Made by a program: the position numbers and the translations under genes. The notes under the pieces are model-generated. The model was not told the origin of the DNA and searched no databases. It was given only the letters and a program-made list of their open reading frames with translations. DNA of 64,000 bases from Prevotellaceae bacterium (GTDB taxonomy: Bacteria > Bacteroidota > Bacteroidia > Bacteroidales > UBA932), in the NCBI GenBank assembly GCA_031258195.1, contig JAIRNF010000010.1:19607-83606 (forward strand), written 5' to 3'. Of this stretch, positions 36,835 through 46,209 are shown in pieces; position 1 is the first letter of the stretch, and each line of letters opens with the position of its first letter.

Positions 36835-36921
36835 ATGAAAAATAAACAGAGTAAGGCTTATAGTTGTTATATGGTTTGTTTAGGAGGGAGAAAGATGAAA
36901 GTGCTAACAAATCGAAGCTAG
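36835..36921 (+). CDS. Short leader ORF upstream of nagB
   Basis: ATG..TAG, 28 codons (MKNKQSKAYSCYMVCLGGRKMKVLTNRS). Internal ATG at 36895 is preceded by AGGAGG (36882-36887). Confidence 0.35.
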   Translation: MKNKQSKAYSCYMVCLGGRKMKVLTNRS

Positions 36922-36945
36922 TTTAATTTTTAATATTAATATATT

Positions 36946-38877
36946 ATGATTACCAATGTTCAGGAACAAGGAACTCCCGAATTTTACAAACGGTTTGAGA
37001 AAATTCCTGTAAATATTTTTTCAGATGCAAGCGACGCATCTAGGCTCGTCGCTAAAGAAATCGCTCTAATTATTAGAGAAAAGCAAGCTCAAGGCGAACC
37101 GTGCGTATTAGGTTTACCTGCAGGTTCGACACCTATTGAGGTATATAACGAGTTAGTTCGATTACATAGAGAAGAAGGCTTGAGCTTTCAGAATGTTATA
37201 ACATTTAATACGGATGAGTTTTACCCAATTCATCCTAATGCTTTGCAGAGCCACTATCGCTATATGCACGAGTATCTCTTCGATTTAGTTGATATTAAGC
37301 CGGAGAATATACATTTATTAGAGGGTTCTTTACCCAAAGATCAAATTCCGGAATTTTGCCGTAAGTACGAGGAAGCAATAAGCTCATACGGTGGTGTGGA
37401 TTTTGGTTTATTAGGCGTTGATGGGGCAGGGCAGATCGGCGCAAACGAGCCGGGTTCGTCTATTAACTCTACTACTCGTCTTATCTCGCTTGATTATTCT
37501 ACACGTGTTGGAAGTGCCAGTGAGTTTTACGGAGAAAGTAACGTGCCATTCTACTCGCTAACGGTAGGTATTGGTACTATTATGAAAGCCCGCCGACTCG
37601 TGCTGATGGCGTGGGGTGAATCGAAGGCAAAAATTATTCGTAAGCTGGTAGAAGATAATGCAACCGAAATGGTTCCGGCATCTTGCCTGCAAAAACATCC
37701 GAATGCGGATATAGTTGTTGACGATGCTGCTTCAGCAGAGCTTACCCGTATAAAAACGCCTTGGCTTATTGTTGATTGCGAATGGGACGATAAGCTAATT
37801 CGTCGTGGTGTATTCTGGTTATGTAATAAGCTGAACAAGCCAATACTTAAGCTTACAGACCGAGACTACAACGACAATGGTATGAACGACCTTATTACAG
37901 AAAAAGGTCCTGCAAGTGCTATAAATATTAAGGTATTTAACGATTTGCAGCATACTATTACTGGATGGCCCGGCGGTAAACCAAATGCGGATGATAGCAC
38001 TCGTCCCGAAAGAGCGAAACCTTTCCCTAAACGGGTGGTAGTATTTAGCCCGCACCCTGATGATGATGTAATTTCTATGGGTGGTACGCTTGCCCGTCTA
38101 TCACAGCATGGACATGAGGTGCATGTCGTTTATCAGGTGTCTGGAAATATTGCTGTATTTGATGACGACGCGCTTCGTTTTCTCGATTTTGTTCGCGGAT
38201 ATAGTCGTATATATAATACTATTATAGAGAAGAGCGATGAAATTTACCAGCAGGCAAAAAAGGCTATGGACGAAAAGAAGCCGGGAGAAATAGATCCTTA
38301 CGAAATACAACAAGTAAAAGGCGCGGTTCGTCGTGGAGAAGCCTTGGCGGCTTGTCGCTTTATCAATATTCCGGAAGAACGTACACATTTTCTTGATATG
38401 CCTTTCTACGAAACAGGCGCGGTTAAGAAAAAACCTATCGGTACTGAAGATGTTAAAATCATTAAAGATTTGCTTCAAAAAATTGAGCCTCATCAGATAT
38501 ATGCGGCGGGCGATTTGTCGGATCCTCATGGTACACACCGAGTATGTTTCCAAGCAATTATTGCCGCTTTAAAAGAGCTGAAAGACGAGTCTTGGATAAA
38601 AGATTGCCGTGTATGGATGTATCGTGGTGCTTGGCAAGAGTGGGATGTAGCAGATGCGGAAATGGCTGTTCCGTTAAGTCCGGAAGAAGCAATGATTAAG
38701 CGCGCGGCTATCTTTAAGCATCAATCGCAAAAGGATAGACCGTTGTTCCCCGGTACCGATCCTCGTGAGTTCTGGCAACGTGCCGAAGATCGAAATAAAG
38801 CTACAGCTGCTATGTACGATAAGTTGGGAATGGCAGAGTACCAAGCAATGGAGCTGTTTGTTCAATATAAGTTTTAA
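36946..38877 (+). CDS. nagB: Glucosamine-6-phosphate deaminase-like domain fused to LmbE/PIG-L deacetylase domain
   Basis: NagB-like FNTDEFYP, GVDGAGQIGANEPGSS; C-terminal VVFSPHPDDDVISMGGTLARL LmbE motif. Confidence 0.88.
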   Translation: MITNVQEQGTPEFYKRFEKIPVNIFSDASDASRLVAKEIALIIREKQAQGEPCVLGLPAGSTPIEVYNELVRLHREEGLSFQNVITFNTDEFYPIHPNALQSHYRYMHEYLFDLVDIKPENIHLLEGSLPKDQIPEFCRKYEEAISSYGGVDFGLLGVDGAGQIGANEPGSSINSTTRLISLDYSTRVGSASEFYGESNVPFYSLTVGIGTIMKARRLVLMAWGESKAKIIRKLVEDNATEMVPASCLQKHPNADIVVDDAASAELTRIKTPWLIVDCEWDDKLIRRGVFWLCNKLNKPILKLTDRDYNDNGMNDLITEKGPASAINIKVFNDLQHTITGWPGGKPNADDSTRPERAKPFPKRVVVFSPHPDDDVISMGGTLARLSQHGHEVHVVYQVSGNIAVFDDDALRFLDFVRGYSRIYNTIIEKSDEIYQQAKKAMDEKKPGEIDPYEIQQVKGAVRRGEALAACRFINIPEERTHFLDMPFYETGAVKKKPIGTEDVKIIKDLLQKIEPHQIYAAGDLSDPHGTHRVCFQAIIAALKELKDESWIKDCRVWMYRGAWQEWDVADAEMAVPLSPEEAMIKRAAIFKHQSQKDRPLFPGTDPREFWQRAEDRNKATAAMYDKLGMAEYQAMELFVQYKF

Positions 38878-38884
38878 GTAAAAT

Positions 38885-38922
38885 GCAATACACAATATGG
38901 AAGAATGCCTGTTGTGTATTGC
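38885..38922 (+). terminator. Intrinsic terminator
   Basis: GCAATACACAA / TTGTGTATTGC. Confidence 0.65.
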
Positions 38923-38971
38923 TTTATTATACCGAATGAGTTTAAATTAGTCTAAACTAAAATTACAAACC

Positions 38972-40435
38972 ATGAACACTAAACCACAAAAGAACTACAC
39001 AGTGCCAATAATAATGATGATATTATTATTTGGTATGATTTCGTTTGTTACTAACCTGGCGGCTCCTATGGGGGTTGTGGTCAAGGGGCAGTTCCAAGCT
39101 TCTAACTTCTTAGGCATGCTTGGTAATTTTGCCAATTTTATTGCCTATGCCGTTATGGGAATTCCGGCAGGTAAGCTATTGGAGAAAATAGGTTATAAAA
39201 AAACATCCTTGCTTGCAATTGTAGTCGGTTTTGTGGGAGTAGGTATTCAGTTCCTATCCGGTGTAGCCGCTAGCTTCTTTGTTTATTTAATGGGTGCATT
39301 TGTTGCAGGTTTCTCTATGTGTATGCTGAATACCGTAGTTAACCCTATGCTTAACACCTTAGGCGGTGGTGGAAAGAAGGGTAATCAACTTATTCAGATC
39401 GGAGGTTCTTTCAACTCATTAATGGGTACATCTGTTCCTATTCTAGTGGGTATGCTCGTCGGAGAAGTAACAAAAGATACTGCTATTTCTGACGTAAACC
39501 CTGTAATGTTTATTGCTATGGGAATCTTTGCATTGGTGGGCATTGTACTATATTTTGTAAATATTCCAGAACCTCATATCGTAAAGAAAGAAAAAGAAGT
39601 AGTAAAAGAAAAATCGAAGTACAGCGCATGGTCGTTCCGCCATTTTGTATTGGGCGCTATTGGTATCTTTATTTATGTGGGTGTTGAAGTTGGTATCCCC
39701 GGAACGGCAAACTTTTATATGACAGCTTATACAGTTAAGCAAGCAGACGGAATAGCCGCTGAATATGAGAGGCAGCAAGTTGATGCCTCATACTTAAACG
39801 CATTAAAAGTTATGGACGAGCAAAATAGCGGAGTAGAAGGTTACGAATCTAAAGTCTTGGAAGAAGATTCGTATAAGTTAGCCAAAAAAATAATAGCCGG
39901 AGACACTAGGCCCGGATTAGGTATGAAGGCTTCTATTGCCGGTGTAATAGTTGGTCTATACTGGATATTAATGCTTGTGGGGCGTTTAGTAGGAGCAGGT
40001 CTTGCTGCGAAATTCTCAAGTAAGGGTATGCTAGCCTTTGCCTCTTCTTTGGGATGTATCTTTATTTTATTAGGAATCTTTCTACCGTTATCTACCGAAG
40101 GTGTTAATATTACCGGATTAATAGGAGCGGATGAAACCGTTGTCATACCACTTAACATTATGTTCTTTATACTATGTGGTCTTTGTACCTCTGTTATGTG
40201 GGGTGGTATATTCAATCTTGCGGTTGAAGGACTTGGAAAATATGTTGCTGCGGCATCCGGTATCTTTATGATGATGGTTTGCGGCGGAGGAATTCTTCCG
40301 TTAATCCAGAGCGCTGTTGCTGATGTTGCGGGTTATCTTACCTCTTATTGGATTCCATTCTTAGGATTAGTTTACCTGTTATTCTATGCATTCGTTGGCA
40401 GTAAGAATGTAAGCAAACATATTTCTGTAGCATAG
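38972..40435 (+). CDS. MFS transporter (sugar-permease-like)
   Basis: 12-TM pattern; TNLAAPMGVVVKGQFQASNFLGMLGNFANFIAYAVMGIPAGKLLEKIGYKKTSL. Confidence 0.88.
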   Translation: MNTKPQKNYTVPIIMMILLFGMISFVTNLAAPMGVVVKGQFQASNFLGMLGNFANFIAYAVMGIPAGKLLEKIGYKKTSLLAIVVGFVGVGIQFLSGVAASFFVYLMGAFVAGFSMCMLNTVVNPMLNTLGGGGKKGNQLIQIGGSFNSLMGTSVPILVGMLVGEVTKDTAISDVNPVMFIAMGIFALVGIVLYFVNIPEPHIVKKEKEVVKEKSKYSAWSFRHFVLGAIGIFIYVGVEVGIPGTANFYMTAYTVKQADGIAAEYERQQVDASYLNALKVMDEQNSGVEGYESKVLEEDSYKLAKKIIAGDTRPGLGMKASIAGVIVGLYWILMLVGRLVGAGLAAKFSSKGMLAFASSLGCIFILLGIFLPLSTEGVNITGLIGADETVVIPLNIMFFILCGLCTSVMWGGIFNLAVEGLGKYVAAASGIFMMMVCGGGILPLIQSAVADVAGYLTSYWIPFLGLVYLLFYAFVGSKNVSKHISVA

Positions 40436-40456
40436 CTTATTTAAAAAATAGAATTG

Positions 40457-40480
40457 AAACCCCGAATAATTTCGGGGTTT
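40457..40480 (+). terminator. Intrinsic terminator
   Basis: AAACCCCGAA / TTCGGGGTTT + T-run. Confidence 0.85.
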
Positions 40481-40528
40481 TTATTTATCATAATATCACG
40501 CATATATGTTGCGATTAACACTCTTTAT

Positions 40529-40551
40529 ATCAGTATAATATATATACTGAT
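40529..40551. promoter_or_regulatory. Palindrome upstream of uvrB (candidate operator)
   Basis: ATCAGTATA-ATATA-TATACTGAT, 9-bp perfect arms, 11 nt upstream of a TATCTTTG -7 element at 40562-40569. Confidence 0.5.
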
Positions 40552-40561
40552 GGGAGTTTTG

Positions 40562-40569
40562 TATCTTTG
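40562..40569 (+). promoter_or_regulatory. Putative -7 element TATCTTTG of uvrB
   Basis: TAnnTTTG match 45 nt upstream of the likely uvrB ATG (40614). Confidence 0.5.
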
Positions 40570-40613
40570 TGAAAAAGAGAGAAAAAATAAAGTTTTCTCG
40601 ATGTTTTAATAGA

Positions 40614-42635
40614 ATGGATTTCCGGCTTACAGCAGAATATAAACCCACAGGAGATCAACCGGAGGCAATTAACCAGCTGGTTGAAATGATTGGCGATGGA
40701 GAGCAGTACACAACCCTCTTAGGTGTAACCGGATCGGGTAAGACATTTACCATGGCAAATGTTATTGCGCGATTAAATCGTCCGGCGTTAATTTTGAGCC
40801 ACAATAAAACGCTTGCGGCCCAATTATATGCAGAGTTTAAGGGCTTTTTTCCTCATAATGCCGTTGAGTACTTTGTGTCGTACTACGATTACTATCAGCC
40901 GGAGGCATACTTACCTGTAACCGATACATACATAGAAAAAGACTTGCAGATTAATGATGAAATTGATAAGCTGCGACTCAGTACAACCTCCGCTTTGCTT
41001 TCTGGTAGAAGAGATGTTGTTGTTGTATCGTCGGTTTCGTGTTTGTACGGTATCGGTAATCCGGAAGATTTTCATGCTAATACCATTACTGTAAAAGTAG
41101 GACAGAAGCTAAGTCGTAATAAACTGCTATACGGTTTGGTTGATGCTTTATACTCTCGTAATGACATAGATTTTACTAAAGGTAAGTTTCGTGTGAAGGG
41201 CGATACCGTTGATGTATATGTCGCATATGGCGATTTTGCCTACCGCATAACCTTTTGGGGAAACGAGGTTGAGCGTATTGATATGTTCGACCCCGTTAGC
41301 AATAAGATGATGGATGCGCCGTTGGCAGTTACTATTTTCCCCGCAAGTATCTTTGTAACGCCAAAAGAAAGACAGCAGCAGGCAATGTTCCAGATACAGC
41401 AGGATATGGAAGCGCAATGCGAGTTCTTTAAGAAATCGGGAAAACATCTTGAAGCAAAACGCTTGCGCCAGCGTGTGGAATACGATCTTGAGATGATTAA
41501 GGAACTAGGCTACTGTTCGGGCATAGAGAATTACTCTCGCTATTTCGATGGACGCCCTGCAGGTTCTCGACCATTCTGTTTGCTGGATTATTTCCCAAAC
41601 GATTTTCTTACAATTATTGACGAGAGTCACGTTACCATACCTCAGGTACGAGCTATGTATGGAGGTGACCGTTCGCGAAAGTTGAATTTGGTAGAGTATG
41701 GCTTCCGTCTTCCTGCGGCAATAGATAACAGACCGCTGAAGTTTGAAGAGTTCGAATCTATTATCGGGCAAGAAATGTTTGTTAGCGCAACACCTGCCGA
41801 TTACGAGTTGGAAAAGACCGGCGGTGTTGTAGTTGAGCAACTTATTCGTCCAACCGGATTGCTAGATCCGGTTATAGATGTTCGTCCAACCGAAAACCAG
41901 ATTGATAATCTAATTGAAGAGATAGATATACGAGTAGAAAAAGATGAGCGCGTATTGGTTACAACTCTTACCAAACGCATGGCAGAAGAGCTAGCTAAGT
42001 ATCTTGAAAAGATTGAAATACGTTGTCGCTACATTCACTCTGATGTTGAAACTTTAGAGCGTGTGGAGATAATGGAAGGGTTGCGTAAAGGATCGTTTGA
42101 CGTGCTAATAGGCGTAAATCTATTGCGTGAAGGACTCGACTTGCCCGAAGTATCCTTAGTCGCTATAATGGATGCTGATAAAGAGGGATTCTTGCGCTCA
42201 ACACGTTCGCTTACACAAACGGCAGGACGTGCGGCGCGCCATCTGGAAGGACGCGTAATAATGTATGCTGATAAGATTACGCATTCGATGCGGGTGACAA
42301 TTGATGAAACAAACCGTCGTCGCGAAAAGCAGCTGGCATATAATATTGAGCATAATATTACACCTCAGCAGATAGTTAAGAATACCCGTTCAATCCTTAC
42401 AGGCGAGAAGGTAAAACCGACAAAAGAGTATGGTTATATAGAGCCTGAGGGTATAGATATTGCGGCAGACCCAGTGGTTAAATACATGACTATAGGCGAT
42501 CTGGACGAAGCGATAGAAAACGCTAAGCAGCAAATGGAAGAAGCCGCTAAAGCCCTTAGCTTTATTGATGCTGCGCGGTATAGAGACGAAATGTATGCTT
42601 TACAAAAACAGCGAGATAAAAAATTAAAAAAATAA
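40614..42635 (+). CDS. uvrB: Excinuclease ABC subunit B
   Basis: GVTGSGKTFTMANVI, YYDYYQPEAYLP, GVNLLREGLDLPEVSLVAIMDADKEGFLRS. Start set at MDFRLTAEYKPTGDQP instead of the GTG at 40569. Confidence 0.97.
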   Translation: MDFRLTAEYKPTGDQPEAINQLVEMIGDGEQYTTLLGVTGSGKTFTMANVIARLNRPALILSHNKTLAAQLYAEFKGFFPHNAVEYFVSYYDYYQPEAYLPVTDTYIEKDLQINDEIDKLRLSTTSALLSGRRDVVVVSSVSCLYGIGNPEDFHANTITVKVGQKLSRNKLLYGLVDALYSRNDIDFTKGKFRVKGDTVDVYVAYGDFAYRITFWGNEVERIDMFDPVSNKMMDAPLAVTIFPASIFVTPKERQQQAMFQIQQDMEAQCEFFKKSGKHLEAKRLRQRVEYDLEMIKELGYCSGIENYSRYFDGRPAGSRPFCLLDYFPNDFLTIIDESHVTIPQVRAMYGGDRSRKLNLVEYGFRLPAAIDNRPLKFEEFESIIGQEMFVSATPADYELEKTGGVVVEQLIRPTGLLDPVIDVRPTENQIDNLIEEIDIRVEKDERVLVTTLTKRMAEELAKYLEKIEIRCRYIHSDVETLERVEIMEGLRKGSFDVLIGVNLLREGLDLPEVSLVAIMDADKEGFLRSTRSLTQTAGRAARHLEGRVIMYADKITHSMRVTIDETNRRREKQLAYNIEHNITPQQIVKNTRSILTGEKVKPTKEYGYIEPEGIDIAADPVVKYMTIGDLDEAIENAKQQMEEAAKALSFIDAARYRDEMYALQKQRDKKLKK

Positions 42636-42643
42636 ACTACCGT

Positions 42644-42704
42644 CATTTCGACCGAAGGGAGAAATCTACTGAATTATAGCAGATTTCTCCCTTCGGTCGA
42701 AATG
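42644..42704. repeat. Dispersed hairpin repeat, copy C (perfect arms)
   Basis: CATTTCGACCGAAGGGAGAAATCT / AGATTTCTCCCTTCGGTCGAAATG, 24-bp arms, 13-nt loop. Confidence 0.95.
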
Positions 42705-42724
42705 TGATGTTTTACTTTTCTATC

Positions 42725-44521
42725 CTACTCAATGATCAGCGCTTCTTTTACAACCTGTGCAATATCTTTAACATCGGTAGCAGTAGTATTATCAAATGTT
42801 TTCTTGCATAACGGACACGATGTAACCAAGCAATCAGGTTGTTTTTCGGTTAGCTTATTAGCGGCATCAATTGCTATTTTTCTACGTTGTGTAGAAGTTA
42901 GCAAAGTGCTACCAATACTGCCCCCGCAGCATATTCCGTCTTTTCCATCGTATGGGGTTGGTTGCAGATAAGCAATACTTCTTAGTACGTTGCGAGGTTG
43001 TTTATAGATGTTAGAGTACCTACTCAGTTCGCACGAATCATGATACACGAAGTTCTTTAAGCTTTTTTGCGGCTTTATTCTTCCTTCGTCTATCAATCGT
43101 TCCAGATACTCGGTGTGGTGTAGAACTTTTATAGGAAGGTTATATGTTTCGTTAAATGCCCGATAGCAAATAGGACAAGAAGTTACCAGTATTTTTGCTC
43201 CCGATTCCGCAATAATCTTTTTATTCGTCTCTATCAATCGTTCGCCTGCAGCCGTTTGTCCGGCTAGTAATAGAGGACGCCCACAGCAAATGCTTCCCTT
43301 TTCGTCCATGAATTGATAGTTCACATTTGCATGTTTAAATATCGCTTCCATCGATTGTTTGATACCGGGTGTAAGGTGTGTCATACATCCGGCGAAATAG
43401 AGAATTTCCGGCTTAATTTCAGATGCTATAGGTTGAGGAAGATAGCTATATTGCTGCTCCGTTCCCGTAGGCAACGATCTTTGGTCTCTCACGTTCTGTT
43501 TTATTGCACAAGAATCTATACCAACAGGACAAGCCTGAACGCAACGCCCGCACATAAGACAGGCATTGGCTGTATTTTCTGTCTCTTTTTCTTTATGCCG
43601 TACTTGTCGTAAAAAGTAAACCGACGCACGATTATTTAATCGTGCGGCAGACACCATCTGGCAAGGGTCTAAACACATGCCGCAACGTGAGCAGGAATAA
43701 ATACTGATGGTAGCAATTCCCTTATTTTTCTTTTCTACCTTAATGCCCGAATTCCGCAGAACTATTAGTAGCATTTCAGTGGGAATATGCATAAAACGGG
43801 AGTGGGGGAGTGCCACCATGAAGATTCCCAATGCTATGGAATAAGCCCACCATATGGGTAGTGTATGATCGGGATTTGATACAAAATTTTCAAAAACTAA
43901 CCCAAAACCCCGCGTTAAAAAGCTGCCACCGCTTACGTTTGAGGTAAAGCTCTCTGCCAATAACCGAAGTGGAAATATTGCCCACAGCGTGTACATAGCA
44001 ATGGTATCGCCTAAACGTAATCTTGTAGTACGGCGCATGCCAAACCTACGTTTGTTGATACGCTTATACATAGCCATACCTACACCTGTTAAGGTAAGCA
44101 GCAAGAAGAAATCCATTAAAAAGAAAAGAAGACCTCCCCTCAACGTTGTTTCTGTTTCCATCATAAAATAACGGAAGAAGATAGGATAATATGGCAAGTT
44201 GAAACGGGTTGGGGCGTAAAGTTTTACTTCGATATGTGCCAGTAATATCATCATAAACCAGCCAAAAGCAATACTCATGTGCATAAAGCCAAGCCACTTA
44301 TTGTGCTTGAATATCTTGCGGTGGATAAGACATTCAAGAAAGATTTCTTTAATCGAGATAAAAATCTTTTTGCTAAAAATGCCTTTCGCTAAACGCTGTT
44401 TGTCCTCTTTTGGTAAGGCATTTATTACCCGCGCCATAGCAACAATGAGGTACACGATAATATATACCATTCCAAACGTAAATGGAAGAACAAATGGATC
44501 GTAGCTTAGTCGTTCTTGCAT
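42725..44521 (-). CDS. Membrane Hdr/Qmo/Tmc-like Fe-S oxidoreductase (NarI-like TM + 2x4Fe-4S + two CCG domains)
   Basis: N-terminal TM helices; CSRCGMCLDPC...CLMCGRCVQACP; CCG-domain SICCGRPLL and GICCGGSIGS. Confidence 0.85.
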   Translation of the reverse strand: MQERLSYDPFVLPFTFGMVYIIVYLIVAMARVINALPKEDKQRLAKGIFSKKIFISIKEIFLECLIHRKIFKHNKWLGFMHMSIAFGWFMMILLAHIEVKLYAPTRFNLPYYPIFFRYFMMETETTLRGGLLFFLMDFFLLLTLTGVGMAMYKRINKRRFGMRRTTRLRLGDTIAMYTLWAIFPLRLLAESFTSNVSGGSFLTRGFGLVFENFVSNPDHTLPIWWAYSIALGIFMVALPHSRFMHIPTEMLLIVLRNSGIKVEKKNKGIATISIYSCSRCGMCLDPCQMVSAARLNNRASVYFLRQVRHKEKETENTANACLMCGRCVQACPVGIDSCAIKQNVRDQRSLPTGTEQQYSYLPQPIASEIKPEILYFAGCMTHLTPGIKQSMEAIFKHANVNYQFMDEKGSICCGRPLLLAGQTAAGERLIETNKKIIAESGAKILVTSCPICYRAFNETYNLPIKVLHHTEYLERLIDEGRIKPQKSLKNFVYHDSCELSRYSNIYKQPRNVLRSIAYLQPTPYDGKDGICCGGSIGSTLLTSTQRRKIAIDAANKLTEKQPDCLVTSCPLCKKTFDNTTATDVKDIAQVVKEALIIE

Positions 44522-44539
44522 AGCTTAGCTCTTTGATTT

Positions 44540-44872
44540 TTATTCGTTTTCGGTAAATATTCTACTTATTGCGAGCAGTACATTTCGTGTATTTACTCCA
44601 CGCGGACAGGCTAGCATACACTTACCACAAAGCATACATTTTTCTATATCTTTTCTTAGATTAGCTGTTTCTCCACGCGTAACAAGCAGCATTAGCTGAC
44701 GAAGGTTGAACTCTGTAAAAATATTCGCAGAACAGGTTGCCGTACAAGTGCCGCAACCTATGCAAATGTTTATTGACGGTTCTAACTGTCGTACTCTTCT
44801 AACAGTCTGACCATCATTTTTATCAAGATCAATGACGCGTTGCTTGTTAATTGTATATCCGAAATCAGGCAT
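44540..44872 (-). CDS. HdrC-like 4Fe-4S dicluster protein
   Basis: CIGCGTCTATCSANIF and CMLCGKCMLACPRGVNTR. Confidence 0.88.
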   Translation of the reverse strand: MPDFGYTINKQRVIDLDKNDGQTVRRVRQLEPSINICIGCGTCTATCSANIFTEFNLRQLMLLVTRGETANLRKDIEKCMLCGKCMLACPRGVNTRNVLLAISRIFTENE

Positions 44873-44877
44873 ATGTG

Positions 44878-45726
44878 CTACGTTTGCTGTTCTAGTTCTT
44901 TTTCTCTTTTTTGTTGCTTTCGTCGGCTTTCTTCCATAATAACTTGGTAATTGTTCACAATGGCACCTACTACTAAGTTAAGTAATAGGAATGCTGCCAG
45001 TACGAACCAAATGACATGAAAACTTGTAATTATGGTTGATGATACATTAATGAACCCATATTCGTTCGCTTTTACAAGGTTGTATCGTAAATCGGTCCAG
45101 TCTTCTCCGGTAAGGGCTCTAAATAGCGTAAACATAGATTCGCCCAAGGTACCATATGGATCGGGTGAGCATGGGGGAGTAGGCGGAGTTTCCTCCATTA
45201 ACATGTTATATGCTGCTTGTTTTTCCGGTGTGAGCGAATTATAATCGGGAAGCTTAAATATTGAAACCCCAACAATGGCAAATAGATAAACGAATATAAA
45301 AAAGAATATACCGTTATAAAAAAGGGCGCTGAATGATTTCGTTAGTACGGCTATAATTAGCTTTATCTCTCCCGATGTTCGTAGTAAACGTAAAACTCTA
45401 AATACACGTAAAACTCGTATAACCATTATGGTTGATGAGCTCTCGAATAGCGATTCGGGAATATAGCTGATGAGTACAAGGCTGAGATCGAAAATATTCC
45501 AACCCGATTTGAAGAATGATTTTATGCTATCTCTTGCAATAAAACGAGCAATAATCTCGAAAGTAAATATACCCAGAATTATCTGCTGGATTAAATGAAT
45601 TGTTGCGTTTGTTTTATAGGTCTCTATCCCTATAAGAACAGAGTTTGTAATTATGACGGCAATAATGGCTAGTTCGAACCATTTTGCATTTGTTAGGTTT
45701 CTACAGAATTTTGCTATTGCGGTCAT
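44878..45726 (-). CDS. Voltage-gated-type 6TM ion channel (ion transporter family)
   Basis: S4-like VIRVLRVFRVLRLLRTSGEIK; pore LFRALTGEDWTDLRYN; C-terminal coiled coil EESRRKQQKREKELEQQ. Confidence 0.9.
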   Translation of the reverse strand: MTAIAKFCRNLTNAKWFELAIIAVIITNSVLIGIETYKTNATIHLIQQIILGIFTFEIIARFIARDSIKSFFKSGWNIFDLSLVLISYIPESLFESSSTIMVIRVLRVFRVLRLLRTSGEIKLIIAVLTKSFSALFYNGIFFFIFVYLFAIVGVSIFKLPDYNSLTPEKQAAYNMLMEETPPTPPCSPDPYGTLGESMFTLFRALTGEDWTDLRYNLVKANEYGFINVSSTIITSFHVIWFVLAAFLLLNLVVGAIVNNYQVIMEESRRKQQKREKELEQQT

Positions 45727-45768
45727 GGTGTATTGCGGGTGGTTTGTTTTGCTATAGGGTTTAGGTAA

Positions 45769-46200
45769 TTATTCGTTTATCTCAAAATCGCGCGGATTAA
45801 AGTCACTATAGTATCTTAAGGTTTTTGCGGTAAACTTCAATACACAATAATCTGGATCACAGACACCTTTCGAATAGTATATCTCGTCGCCTGTTCGCCA
45901 GATCATTTTCTTGGACACTTCATCCTCTAAGACTTCTGTAGTACCAATCAGCGTTACTCCTACATAACGGGCAGAGTCATAAAAGTAGATGCACGATTTT
46001 GCGTTGTTTCGTAGCTGTTTTACCTTTTGCGAAGAGGTGTTTGTTGTGAAATAAAAATGTTTTAGTCCATTTATTTTTCTGGGAACAAGCATTACTCTTG
46101 TGTGAGGATATCCATTTTCATCAACGGTGCTGATTATAACAGATGTAGCATTATTAATAAGCTTTTCTACTTTTTCTTTTAAGCTGCCGGAAAGGGTCAT
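45769..46200 (-). CDS. Pyridoxamine 5'-phosphate oxidase-family (FMN-binding split barrel) protein
   Basis: ISTVDENGYPHTRVMLVPRKINGLKHFYFTTNTSSQKVKQLRNNAKSCIYFYD. Confidence 0.85.
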   Translation of the reverse strand: MTLSGSLKEKVEKLINNATSVIISTVDENGYPHTRVMLVPRKINGLKHFYFTTNTSSQKVKQLRNNAKSCIYFYDSARYVGVTLIGTTEVLEDEVSKKMIWRTGDEIYYSKGVCDPDYCVLKFTAKTLRYYSDFNPRDFEINE

Positions 46201-46209
46201 AATCTATAG

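Noticed and set aside
40569-40613. GTG start of the uvrB track ORF
   Set aside because: It overlaps the -7 element; conserved UvrB N-terminus begins at MDFRLTAEYKPTGDQP (40614).
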